Part shown: positions 34,801-41,299 of the stretch, one piece after another
How positions within the stretch are numbered: position 1 is the stretch's first letter
Layout of the letters: every line of letters begins with the position of its first letter
NCBI RefSeq assembly: GCF_001746365.1
Contig: NZ_MJAJ01000033.1
Span: 1 to 64,000 of the forward strand
DNA length: 64,000 nucleotides
Direction: 5' to 3'
From: Streptomyces sp. LUP30
GTDB lineage: Bacteria; Actinomycetota; Actinomycetes; Streptomycetales; Streptomycetaceae
Notes under the pieces: generated by a model
What the model was told of the DNA's origin: nothing
The model's database searches: none
Seen by the model: only the letters and a program-made list of their open reading frames with translations
Translations under genes and position numbers: made by a program

Positions 34801-35008
34801 GTTCCTGGCGCAGCAGCCGGGCGAGCCGGGCGCACAGCTCGTGGGCGGCGCGGACGAGCCGGTCCGGGTCGCCCGCCGACACGAGGACGACGCACGGGTC
34901 GACGGGGGCCGTCCCGGTGCCGCCGGGCGGTGCGTCCGGGGGCGCCGACGGGACGGGCGTACCGCCGTCGGGCCGGGTGTCGGTGTCGGTGCGCTCCATA
35001 GGGTTCAT
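28853..35008 (-). CDS. trans-AT polyketide synthase (linker-ACP-KS-KR-ACP-KS)
   Basis: A 2051-residue AT-less PKS. Residues about 40-190 resemble a KS-to-AT post-KS flanking region without a KS. An ACP follows (GLTSLQIGEL, Ser near 230), then KS1 about 305-735 (CSSS near 470, HGAGT, VIGH), a KR with its structural half about 920-1330 (TGGTRGIG near 1145, FSSACAL, VTDYAAANAA), ACP2 (GVESVML, near 1470), and KS2 about 1555-1990 (DSACSSS, HGTAT, NVGH). It appears to accept the chain from the NRPS protein, whose terminal KS lacks this flanking region, and to pass it to the DH-led PKS at 1-15701. The ATG at 35008 is favoured; a second ATG lies three codons on. ACP2 is preceded by a hexamer-repeat Glu-Ala linker. 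Confidence 0.95.
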   Translation of the reverse strand: MNPMERTDTDTRPDGGTPVPSAPPDAPPGGTGTAPVDPCVVLVSAGDPDRLVRAAHELCARLARLLRQERAPAAADVAWTTQTGRVPMRHRLAVVHPDLAGVVAALEAFLAGRPDPAVHSGRTGRAPSGPPGTAAEAARLWAQGADLPWETYWHTPRARVALPVYPFTTADAPVPPPPSASAADTAPDARADPRATDLETALLDRYAEVSGIPRSELDAHTPFVEYGLTSLQIGELNRLLAEDWGVGVRTLFFEHADMAHVAEDAVRRYGAAPRRTPDPGRTDPAPRSALAPTPAPAPTPAPAPAAESDGAIAVVGVAGRYPQAPDLETFWANLRHGHDCVTGLPAHRHRPGWPVEDMTGGFLDGVDRFDPLLFGITPRDAALMDPHERLFLETAWAALENAAYPRRRLREQHRSRVGVYAGAMYADYAFFGVEETLRGRPAYSGGALGNIANRVSYVLDLHGPSLAVDTMCSSSLAALHLAVRALRAGDCEIALAGAVNLSLHPNKFVQQRLMSLTSSSRRCRSFGAGGDGFVPAEAVGVLVLKPLARALADGDRVRAVIRGTAVVHAGRTNGYIVPSPVAQSEVVREALADAGLRPADIDYVEAHGAGTALGDPVEIDGLTRVFGGDDRPPGSLPIGSVKSVIGHAEAAAGIAALTKSLLQLEHGTLAPTLHVDRLNPNIDWDAVPFRAQDTAAPWPRPTGPDGAPRPRRAGISSFGAGGTIAHVVLEEFPAQPGTDSAPAPRLLVLSAHDEERLKDTASRLAAWLRRPEPAPLADIAWTLQIGREPLRTRLALLAADAAEAADRLAEFAAGRDTGAEGLVQGRAPHGGRPQGRLLPDGPDPDLAALARHWVTGGPVDWARLHTGAAPRITTLPAYPFAGMRCWIREEDDAGGAVTSPDPETARATPAPRQDGDDAVLLRREWLPTGEATAGNGPAEGVVVCLHGAATRALADALARTARPGALVPVLVHDGDRPGDAGEFGDDARADAVTDDLLARHPVIAGWIDLTDLDRPDPDDPGPWTARLLMIRRLLGARPGARLRGIQAVRGLQDLDGPDPCASGARMAGFLRCLGAEYRRLDTTVLDTDLPTAAPERLAASLWGEWHRPGDRAEICHRHGLRYEPVLRPTLARHTPLAPDPGRAYVVTGGTRGIGARIAAHLVQRGARAIAVLGARPLPSRDQWDTAGALGAAEAEAVAGVRRLEQLGARVLVHTGPLTDRAALGAFLERVRSELGPLAGVVHCAGGLGDGRPAFVGKDTATVRATFAPKPEGMETLAALCEGDRLDFFVAFSSACALIPRLAVGVTDYAAANAAMDLLLTHRVRGGGGHFRSVAWPMWTQSGAARGKDNVCAPVGLDTVDDATGLRILEQVIAMPWGGTVLPAVPLDSGLDTETLLATRTSGTPQAEAEAEAEAEAEAEAEAADAGPAREAPPTDSGPGWLVPLVCAVLGTPETDLDITADFTDLGVESVMLGELLERVEEAVGKRLPPSLLLEHPSVEQLHDHLTSAGLAPHAEPVARTREPATAPPGPQSAPPAVPAPPASPATVSSADRGTDGKVAVIGMAGRFPGAPDVAAFWRNLLEGRCSVTEVPGERWDTEAYYRPDHELGRSTGKWGGFLDGLDLFDPEPFQLTDDEATVLDPGIRLFLEATRDCLADAGYRGEELRGRDVGVFVGGRISSYPLRAPLRPDVLQSDQNFLAAQVAHRFDFRGPGLVVDSACSSSLVSVQLACRSVLSGEAELALAGGVEILLDERPYLEFSAARVLSPTGRCRPFDERADGIVPGEACGAVLLKPLAAALRDGDRVHAVIEAVAVNNDGHTMGTTTPNPAAQTDVVRKALAAAGRRAEEIGLVEAHGTATRIGDPMELKALTDAFAGAEEPYGRCAIGSLKANVGHLLSAAGVAGLVKVALSLEHAVVPPTLFCETPNPRFDFAHSPFRPVTEAEPWTAPPGRRVAGLSSFGLGGTNAHLVASALDPAERPAGVPVREPLPAPAYRRRRLWLERKPDGGAAPAPRPQAEPRPAPARAAILDLRFVTRRVTGGIPPSSPAERVP
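30755..30795. repeat. TGCCTC hexanucleotide tandem repeat encoding (Glu-Ala)n
   Basis: Six perfect TGCCTC units plus a partial one, on the plus strand. On the coding strand they give alternating Glu-Ala in the KR-ACP linker of the PKS. In-frame slippage would alter linker length only. Confidence 0.92.
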
Positions 35009-35144
35009 GCCGTCTCACTCCACGGGTGTCGACCTCGGCTCGGTCCGTGTCGGTCCGGGCACGCCGCGTGCCCGTGGGGTCCCGTGGGCGGGACGCCGTC
35101 GTCCGTCGCAGACCGTATCGGCGATTGCTTGCTGTGCCACTGGT

Positions 35145-37499
35145 TCATGGGCGCGTTTCGGCCCGACTCGGGGCCCTCGCGGACAGCAGTTCCGCGGCGT
35201 TTGTCAGGAGATGTCCGGCCACCGCACCCGGGGTGCGGGCGGTCCACGCGGCCAGGGCGGTGCCGGACGTGACACGGTTGAAGTGGGTCAGATCGGGGTC
35301 GCACGCCAGCTGGTGGTCCAGGGGCCGTACGGGATCGCCGCCCGGCGTGCGGCGGGCGGTCTCCCGCGCGTACCAGCGGAAGACGTCGGCCGTGCGGAGG
35401 CGGCCGTCGACGCTGTCGGACGCCGGCAGTGCCGTGGCGGATCCGCCGAGCAGGTGTTCCTCGATGTGCCGGCGCCGGTGTTCGGGAATGTCGGCGAAAT
35501 ACCGGTGTGCGCGCAGGAGTCGGTGCAGCAGGCCGGCCCGGGCGGGGAACAGGGTGCCCCGGCGGACGACCCGTGCGGGAACGCCGAGGGTGGCGTGCCG
35601 TTCGGTGGGGGCCCAGGTGACGTCGTCGTCGCCGGCCCGCGCGAGGGTGTGCTTGAGGGCGTCGGCGAGCCGGGCGGCCGGTGCGCAGGCGGTGAGCGAG
35701 GTGGAGACGAGGAAGGCGGCGCCGAGCGCGAAGGCGGTGGCGGCCTGTTCGGGCGTGCCGACGACGCCGCACAGACCCACGTGCACGGGTTCGGGCCCGG
35801 GAGCGCCGGCGGCGAGCGCGGCGACGGCGGGCAGGAGCTGGTAGGCGTCGGCGCCGTCGGTGTGCCAGCCCCCCGGGGCCTGGACGGCCAGGTCGGAGGC
35901 GACCGGCAGCATGCGGGCGACGTCGGCCTCCGCGGCCGACAGGCCTGCGGTGCGCACGAGTTCGTCGAGCAGGGCCGTGGAGGGCGGGCGCAGGAAGGCC
36001 GCGGCCTGGTCGAGGCCGGTGACACGGGCGATGACGTGCCGTACGGCGACGGGGGCGCCGGCCGGGCCGCGGCGGGCGCCGGTGAAGCGGAAGCGGACGA
36101 GCGCCGCGTCGGGGCCGTGCGGGTGGTGGGCCTCGACGTACCGCACCTCGTGGGCGAGCAGCGCGGTGACCTGTTCGTCCGCCTCCGGTCCGGGGCGCAG
36201 CCCGATCCCTCGTCCCTGTCGGCCCGCCCCGCCGAGGGACGCCCGGTCCGGGGCGCCGGGGGCGGGGTCGGCGAAGGCCGCGAGACCGGCCGCCCGGGCG
36301 GCCCGGCAGACCTCGTCGCCCACGGCCCCGTCCCCGGTCCCGGACACGACCCAGGCCAGTTCGGCCTCGTACCGATCCCGGAAGCGCGCCGCGCCGAGCC
36401 GCTCCTTGGCCACCGGGACGCGCCGCGGCACGGGGGGCCGCCTCGTCCCACCCGTCGTTCCGCGCGTCCCCGGCGCCGCTGCGCTGTCGCCGCCCGGGCC
36501 CGGACCCGGCGCCGTCTCCTCCTCGGGCCGGGCAGCCCCGGCGTCCTGTCCGGTTCGCGTCGCCGGGACCGCTCCGCCGGCGGCATCCGCGCCCATACCG
36601 CCCCCCGGCACTGCGCCGGCGGCGTCCGGCGGGCCCTGCGGGCCGGCCGCGCGCGGCGTCAGTTCCGTCCGGGCCGCCGCCCACAGCTTGGTCAGCACGC
36701 TTCCCGGGCCCAGCTCGACCAGCTCCGTGACCCCTTGGTCGACGAGGTGGGCCAGGCTGTCCCACCAGCGCACTCCCCTGCACATGTGCTCGCGCAGCCG
36801 GAGAGCGATCCGGTCGGCGCGGTGGGGGCGGGCGGTGACGTTGGAGAGCACCGGGACGCGGGGCTCGTGGAAGGTGACGGCGTCGAGGACGGTCCCCAGT
36901 TCGTCGGCCGCCTCGGCCATGTAGCGGGAGTGGGCGGCGACGCTGATGTGCAGCAGCACGCACTTGCCCGCTCCCTCCCGGCGCAGCACGGGCGCGAGGG
37001 CGCGGACGGACTCCTCGGGGCCCGAGAGGACGGTCTGCACGGGCGAGTTGTGGTTGGCGACGTCGATGTCGTCCGCGCCCTCACGGCGCATGATCTCCCG
37101 CAGCCGCCCGACGCCGAGCCCGACGACCGCGAGCATGCCGCCCCCGGTCGCCCGGCTCATGATCTCGGCGCGGGCCACGACGAGACGCAGCCCGGTCTCG
37201 AAGTCGAGGGCGCCGGACGCGTAGAGGGCGGTGTACTCGCCGAGGCTGTGGCCGATCATGCAGTCGGGTTGCGGCTCGCGGGCGGCGCGGTCGAGGTAGG
37301 TCAGCGCGCCGACGGTGTAGAGCACGGGCTGCAGGACCCGGGTGTCGCGCAACGCGGCCTGGTCGGAGCAGAGTTCGGGCACCGAGCGGCCGAGTACGGC
37401 CTCCGCGCACGCGAGCGTCCCGGGGTGGCGGTCGAAGAGTCCGGCCCCCATGTTCTTGCGCTGGGAGCCTTGGCCGGGAAACGCCCACACGACTCTCAT
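35145..37499 (-). CDS. second AT-ER protein; AT-like domain with eroded ER domain
   Basis: A 784-residue protein. AT-like domain about 1-290: Ser85 in GHSLGEY and His190 in VAAHSRY, where the first AT has GAFHSRH. A long Gly/Pro/Ala linker follows (about 290-400). The C-terminal half aligns by eye with the ER of the 23839 protein (HEVRYVEA, VRFRFTGARRG, HTDGADAYQL, RRGTLFPARAG) but has lost its marks: GGLGTP is GVVGTP, TGSVNQ is TSLTAC, the (Y/A)GSM segment is gone, and GDLFELG is unrecognisable. The ER half is probably inactive or structural. The AT half may be a second acyltransferase with different acyl choice or an acyl hydrolase of the proofreading type; sequence alone does not decide. 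It lies between ECH1 (46 bp) and the PKS gene (136 bp). Confidence 0.88.
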   Translation of the reverse strand: MRVVWAFPGQGSQRKNMGAGLFDRHPGTLACAEAVLGRSVPELCSDQAALRDTRVLQPVLYTVGALTYLDRAAREPQPDCMIGHSLGEYTALYASGALDFETGLRLVVARAEIMSRATGGGMLAVVGLGVGRLREIMRREGADDIDVANHNSPVQTVLSGPEESVRALAPVLRREGAGKCVLLHISVAAHSRYMAEAADELGTVLDAVTFHEPRVPVLSNVTARPHRADRIALRLREHMCRGVRWWDSLAHLVDQGVTELVELGPGSVLTKLWAAARTELTPRAAGPQGPPDAAGAVPGGGMGADAAGGAVPATRTGQDAGAARPEEETAPGPGPGGDSAAAPGTRGTTGGTRRPPVPRRVPVAKERLGAARFRDRYEAELAWVVSGTGDGAVGDEVCRAARAAGLAAFADPAPGAPDRASLGGAGRQGRGIGLRPGPEADEQVTALLAHEVRYVEAHHPHGPDAALVRFRFTGARRGPAGAPVAVRHVIARVTGLDQAAAFLRPPSTALLDELVRTAGLSAAEADVARMLPVASDLAVQAPGGWHTDGADAYQLLPAVAALAAGAPGPEPVHVGLCGVVGTPEQAATAFALGAAFLVSTSLTACAPAARLADALKHTLARAGDDDVTWAPTERHATLGVPARVVRRGTLFPARAGLLHRLLRAHRYFADIPEHRRRHIEEHLLGGSATALPASDSVDGRLRTADVFRWYARETARRTPGGDPVRPLDHQLACDPDLTHFNRVTSGTALAAWTARTPGAVAGHLLTNAAELLSARAPSRAETRP

Positions 37500-37545
37500 C
37501 GGCCCCCTTCCCGGTGCGCCGTGCGGCGATGTCCGGGCCCGGCGC

Positions 37546-38340
37546 TCACCGCTCCCACGGGTAGCGCCCTTCGGCTGCGAACCGTGCCATGCCCTCGCTG
37601 ACGCCCGGCTCCGCGGCGAGCCGGGCGAACTCGGTGACCGCGCGCCGCTCGGTCTCGGCGGTGACGGGGTGCAGCGCGGACAGGTAGTTCTTGGCCTCTC
37701 CGATCATCCGGGCGTCGACCTTCGTCAGCCGGGACAGCAGCCGGCGCACCAACGGGCCCGCATCCGGGGACAGTTCGTCGGCGAGCCCGCGGTCCACGGC
37801 CTCCTGGGCGGTGAGCGGCAGGGTGGTGAGGGTCATGGCGCCGGCGGTGCGGAAGCCGGTGCGGCGGATCAGGAACGGGAGCACGCTGCACGGCAGCAGG
37901 CCCCACAGGGCCTCGGGAAGGCTGAACACGCCGCGTTCGGTGGTGTGCACGAGATCGCAGGCGGCGGCGAGTCCCACGCCGCCGCCGGTCACCCGCCCGT
38001 CCACGCAGGCGAGGGTCAGCCTCGGCGCCTCGGTGAGCCGCCGCAGCAGTCCGAAGAACGCGGACCCGTGGGCCGCTCCTCGGCCCGGATCCCCGTCGTG
38101 GACGGACGTGGCGGGGAACTCCCCCGCAGACTCGGCCATGTCCAGCCCGTTGCAGAACACCTGCCCGGGCGAGTCGAGCACGACCAGCCGGCAGGTGTCG
38201 GACTTCTCGGCGCTGTCGAGGGCCTCGTGCAGGTCCGCGATCAGGGCGGAGTCGACGGTGTTGCCGCGCTCGGGCCGGCTCAGGGTGATCCGCAGGACGG
38301 CGGGATCCTGGCGCCGAACGCGAACGGTGCCGTGGCTCAT
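37546..38340 (-). CDS. enoyl-CoA hydratase-like ECH1 of the beta-branching cassette (PksH type)
   Basis: A 264-residue crotonase-fold protein, expected to dehydrate the HMG-like ACP-bound intermediate made by the adjacent HMG synthase. PksH-like signs: FCNGLDMAE, GGGVGLAAACDLV (oxyanion hole), FSLPEALWGLLPCSVLPFLIRRTGF, and a terminal YPWER. The gene is 7 bp downstream of the HMG-synthase stop, so they are in one operon. The partner decarboxylating ECH2 is not a separate gene here but is embedded in the large PKS (about residues 1690-1940). The assignment as ECH1 rather than ECH2 rests on the LLP-VLPFLIRR segment and the distinct in-line ECH; confidence is good but experimental roles in this family vary. 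Confidence 0.92.
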   Translation of the reverse strand: MSHGTVRVRRQDPAVLRITLSRPERGNTVDSALIADLHEALDSAEKSDTCRLVVLDSPGQVFCNGLDMAESAGEFPATSVHDGDPGRGAAHGSAFFGLLRRLTEAPRLTLACVDGRVTGGGVGLAAACDLVHTTERGVFSLPEALWGLLPCSVLPFLIRRTGFRTAGAMTLTTLPLTAQEAVDRGLADELSPDAGPLVRRLLSRLTKVDARMIGEAKNYLSALHPVTAETERRAVTEFARLAAEPGVSEGMARFAAEGRYPWER

Positions 38341-38347
38341 CGGTCGG

Positions 38348-39580
38348 TCAGCTCCAGGAGTAGAGGCGGTGGAAGTTCTCGATGCGGCCGAGCGTCAGCA
38401 GCCCTGCGCCGTCGAAGAGGTCGCCGTACAGGTCCGCGTAGGGCTTGGTGTCGACGTCCAGGTCCCGCACGCCGAACGCGCGGTCGCCGCCGAGTTCGGT
38501 GACGGCGTCGTACTCCTCCATGGTCAGCGGCCGCCGGGCGTCGAGGGCGGTCCCGATCCGCATCCGGCCGGCGGTGGCCACCGCCTCCTCGCCGAGCACG
38601 CCGCTGAAGAACTCCGAGCCGCACCCCGAGCCGTAGGAGAACAGCCCGATGCGGCACGGTGTCTCGGGGGTGCCGAGGTCGAGGAGTGAGCACAGGGCCA
38701 GGTAGAGCGAGGCGGAGAAGAGGTTCCCGACCCGGGAGCCGTAGTGCAGGGTGGGCGCGACCCGGCGGGCGAAGTCCTCGGCCGCCTCGCGCGGCCCCAG
38801 GCCCTTGTGGGTGCGCAGCAGTTTGCGGTGCGCGCCCTTGACCATCCCGGCGAACGGGGTGTGCAGGACCAGGTGGGCGAAGCTGTCCACCACGTCGGCG
38901 CCCGCCACCCGTTCGCGGTAGGCGGCGAAGCTGCGCTCCAGACAGGTCAGGTAGGACAGCAGGGATACGTCGGAGTCGACGAAGTCCAGGTCCGGACGGG
39001 GCCGCAGGGTGTCCATCACCTCGAAGGTGTGCAGCCCGCTGGCCCCGGGGTCGAGGTCCAGGACGTGCGGTCGGCGGCCGACCAGGAGGGCGACGGCGCC
39101 GGCGCCCTCGGAGGGCTCCCAGTAGGTGCCGCGGGCCGCCGCGCTCGGTGCGTCGGCGGCGATCACCAGGGCCTTGGCGGTGTCCACGGGTGAGGCGCCG
39201 ATGATGCCTGCGGCGGTCTGGAGGGCGGCCGTGCCGCCGTAGCAGGCGTGTTTGACCTCGAAGGAACGGCAGCGCGGGCTGAGGCCGAGGTGGTGGTGGA
39301 TGTAGGTGGAGATGGGCTTGCCGAGGTCGAGGCCCGACTCGGTGCCGACGACGAGGAGTTCGATGGCGTCGCGTTCACCGGGGGTGAGCCGGTCGAGGAG
39401 GGGCCTGGCCGCGTTGACCGCGTTGGTGACCGCGTCCTCACAGGGCAGGTTGACCGACTTCTGGCGCATCATGAGGTTGTCGAACCGGGTCATGTCCAGG
39501 CCTCGGCCGCGGAAGAGCTCCGCCACGTCGAAACAGGCGCGTGCCACATAGGCGTTGATCGCCTCGATGCCGACAGCCAT
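38348..39580 (-). CDS. HMG-CoA synthase-like enzyme for polyketide beta-branching (PksG type)
   Basis: A 410-residue HMG-synthase homologue that condenses an acetyl (or propionyl) unit from a donor ACP with a beta-ketoacyl-ACP intermediate. Catalytic residues are visible: Glu81 (TESGLDLGK), Cys113 (KHACYGGT) and His240 (LHTPFAGM). Length matches PksG and LnmM-like enzymes. The ATG at 39580 gives the canonical start; the longer upstream frame reads through operator site 4 and is not credible. It heads the leftward operon HMGS-ECH1-AT/ER2-PKS-MFS and diverges from the PPTase gene. The usual decarboxylase KS and a dedicated donor ACP are not seen next to it. Confidence 0.96.
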   Translation of the reverse strand: MAVGIEAINAYVARACFDVAELFRGRGLDMTRFDNLMMRQKSVNLPCEDAVTNAVNAARPLLDRLTPGERDAIELLVVGTESGLDLGKPISTYIHHHLGLSPRCRSFEVKHACYGGTAALQTAAGIIGASPVDTAKALVIAADAPSAAARGTYWEPSEGAGAVALLVGRRPHVLDLDPGASGLHTFEVMDTLRPRPDLDFVDSDVSLLSYLTCLERSFAAYRERVAGADVVDSFAHLVLHTPFAGMVKGAHRKLLRTHKGLGPREAAEDFARRVAPTLHYGSRVGNLFSASLYLALCSLLDLGTPETPCRIGLFSYGSGCGSEFFSGVLGEEAVATAGRMRIGTALDARRPLTMEEYDAVTELGGDRAFGVRDLDVDTKPYADLYGDLFDGAGLLTLGRIENFHRLYSWS

Positions 39581-39653
39581 GGTCGCTCCCGCGGTCGGGG
39601 GCCTGCCAGCGGGCCCCGGCTCTCGGTTGTAACCTTCGCGGGCGTCGGGGATC

Positions 39654-39669
39654 TGCTCACTTTTGCACG
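39654..39669. promoter_or_regulatory. degenerate cluster operator-like palindrome, site 4 (divergent promoter)
   Basis: The left half TGCTCAC is exact, but the right half is TTGCACG rather than TTGWGCA, so this is the weakest of the five sites. It lies between the divergent HMG synthase and PPTase genes, about 75 bp and 82 bp from their starts. Confidence 0.5.
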
Positions 39670-39750
39670 GCGGGGCGGTTCCGTGCGCCGCAGGCTCGTT
39701 ACTCGCCACAGGACGTCGGACGGCTCCGGACCGGTACCGGGGAGGCCGCC

Positions 39751-40491
39751 GTGCACGAGGAAGGTCCGCCGCCGTCCCGTGTCGCCCTGCACCATCCGGT
39801 CACCGGCGCCCCCCTCGCCCATGTGTGGGCCGCCGCCCCGGACGCCTACGGCGACCGCACCCTGCTGTCGGAGGAGGAACGGCGGCGCTCCGGAGCCTTC
39901 CGCCGGGAGGGGGACCGTCGCCTGTACGTCGCGGCACGCACCCTGCTGCGGACCGCGCTCAGCCGCTGTGTTCCCGAAGTCCCGCCCGCCGGCTGGCGTT
40001 TCACCACGGGCCCGCACGGCCGTCCCGAGCCCGCCGGGCCGCTCACCGTGCCCCTGCTGCGTTTCAGCGTCGCCCACGCTCCGGGCCTGGCCGTCTGTCT
40101 CGTCTGTCCCGAGCTGGACTGCGGCGTCGACGTCGAGGTCGCCGACCGCTCGGTGGACCCGGTGCGCGTGGCGCGCACGATGTTCCATCCCCGGGAGGCC
40201 GCACGGGTGCTCGCGGCCCCGCCCACCGAGCGCGGGGCCGTGTTCCTGCGGCACTGGACGCTGAAGGAGGCGTACGGCAAGGCGCGGGGTCTGGGCTTCC
40301 TGCTGCCCCCGGACTCCTACGCCGTCACCCCCGACGCGGCGGGCGGCCCCCGCCTGGCCGCGGCCGACGACGACGGCCTGCTGTGGCAGTTCGCCCAGTG
40401 GCCCCGGGGCGACCGGCATCTCGTCGCGGTGGCGCTGCGACGGGGCCATGGGCCGGACCTGACGGTGGTCCGGCATCCCGGCCCGCCGTGA
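39751..40491 (+). CDS. Sfp-type 4'-phosphopantetheinyl transferase
   Basis: A 246-residue PPTase that would convert the cluster's carrier domains from apo to holo form using CoA. Sfp-family signatures: FSVAHAPGLAVC, the metal/CoA-binding GVDVEVADRS, and WTLKEAYGKARGLGF. Length is normal for the Sfp group and both halves of the pseudo-dimer are complete. A GTG start at 39751 is used. It diverges from the HMG synthase gene with operator site 4 between them, and its stop is only 6 bp from the converging thioesterase stop. A broad-range PPTase in the cluster fits the many carrier domains encoded here. Confidence 0.96.
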   Translation: MHEEGPPPSRVALHHPVTGAPLAHVWAAAPDAYGDRTLLSEEERRRSGAFRREGDRRLYVAARTLLRTALSRCVPEVPPAGWRFTTGPHGRPEPAGPLTVPLLRFSVAHAPGLAVCLVCPELDCGVDVEVADRSVDPVRVARTMFHPREAARVLAAPPTERGAVFLRHWTLKEAYGKARGLGFLLPPDSYAVTPDAAGGPRLAAADDDGLLWQFAQWPRGDRHLVAVALRRGHGPDLTVVRHPGPP

Positions 40492-40497
40492 CGCGGG

Positions 40498-41256
40498 TCA
40501 GGGCACCGTCTGCCGGATGACCTCGCGCAGATCCTGCCGCAGATCCGACCACAGCGGTTCGGGCAGCCCGGCCAGGTAGAAGTGGCCGCCGTCGTAGACC
40601 CGCATCCGGAACGGGCCGTCGCTCATGGTCTCCCACAGCCGCAGTTCCAGTGGGGTGACCTCCGGGTCGTGGTCGCCGGTGAACCCGGACAGCGGGCAGC
40701 GCAGCCGCGGGCCGGGCAGCGGCCGGTAGCTCTCGTTGAGGTGGAAGTCGGCGCGCAGGGCGGGCAGGAACATCCGCATCAGGTCACGCTGTCGCATCAC
40801 CTCCTCGGGGGTGCCGCCCAGCTCGGCGACGACCCGCAGGAAGTCGTCGTCGGCGAGCCCCGCGAACGGGGGACGGCGTGCGGCCAGGTGCGGGGCGCGT
40901 CGCCCCGACACCAGCAGCCGGCGCGGGGCGCGCGCCGGGTCGTCCTGGAAGCGGCGGGCGACCTCGTAGGCGATGGCCGCCCCGGTGCTGTGGCCGAACA
41001 GGGCGTACGGCCGGTCCAGATGGGGGGCGAGGCCCGCGCAGAGCGGGCCGATGAGATCCTCCATGCTCGTGTGGGCCGGTTCGGCGACGCGGGTCTCGCG
41101 GCCCGGCAGGATCACCGGACACACCTCGATCTCCGGCAGCAGCTTCTCCCGCCAGGGCCGGTAGAAGCCGCCGCCGCCACCGGCGTGGGCGAAGCAGAAC
41201 AGGCGCAGCGGTGCGTCCCGGGTGGCGTCGCCGCTCTTCAGCCAGATACCGGTCAC
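40498..41256 (-). CDS. type II thioesterase
   Basis: A 252-residue alpha/beta hydrolase of the GrsT/RifR type, expected to clear stalled or mis-loaded acyl groups from carrier domains. Motifs: LFCFAHAGGGGGFYRPW at the N-terminus, nucleophile Ser90 in GHSTGA (the more common form is GHSMGA), an Asp in FTGDHDPEV, and His in DGGHFYL near the C-terminus. The GTG start at 41256 has AAGGA upstream. It is 43 bp downstream of the NRPS stop, so it is co-transcribed with the NRPS and globin genes. The cluster's chain-terminating thioesterase domain is not in this window. Confidence 0.95.
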   Translation of the reverse strand: MTGIWLKSGDATRDAPLRLFCFAHAGGGGGFYRPWREKLLPEIEVCPVILPGRETRVAEPAHTSMEDLIGPLCAGLAPHLDRPYALFGHSTGAAIAYEVARRFQDDPARAPRRLLVSGRRAPHLAARRPPFAGLADDDFLRVVAELGGTPEEVMRQRDLMRMFLPALRADFHLNESYRPLPGPRLRCPLSGFTGDHDPEVTPLELRLWETMSDGPFRMRVYDGGHFYLAGLPEPLWSDLRQDLREVIRQTVP

Positions 41257-41299
41257 CGCTGTCCTTCCGTTCGGTGGGGTCCGGGGCGGGCGGCCCCGG

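Noticed and set aside
27249..35018. A 2589-residue open frame starting at 35018.
   Set aside because: Only its last 519 residues are real (the MFS protein, from 28808); the earlier part is out of frame with the true PKS at 28853-35008.
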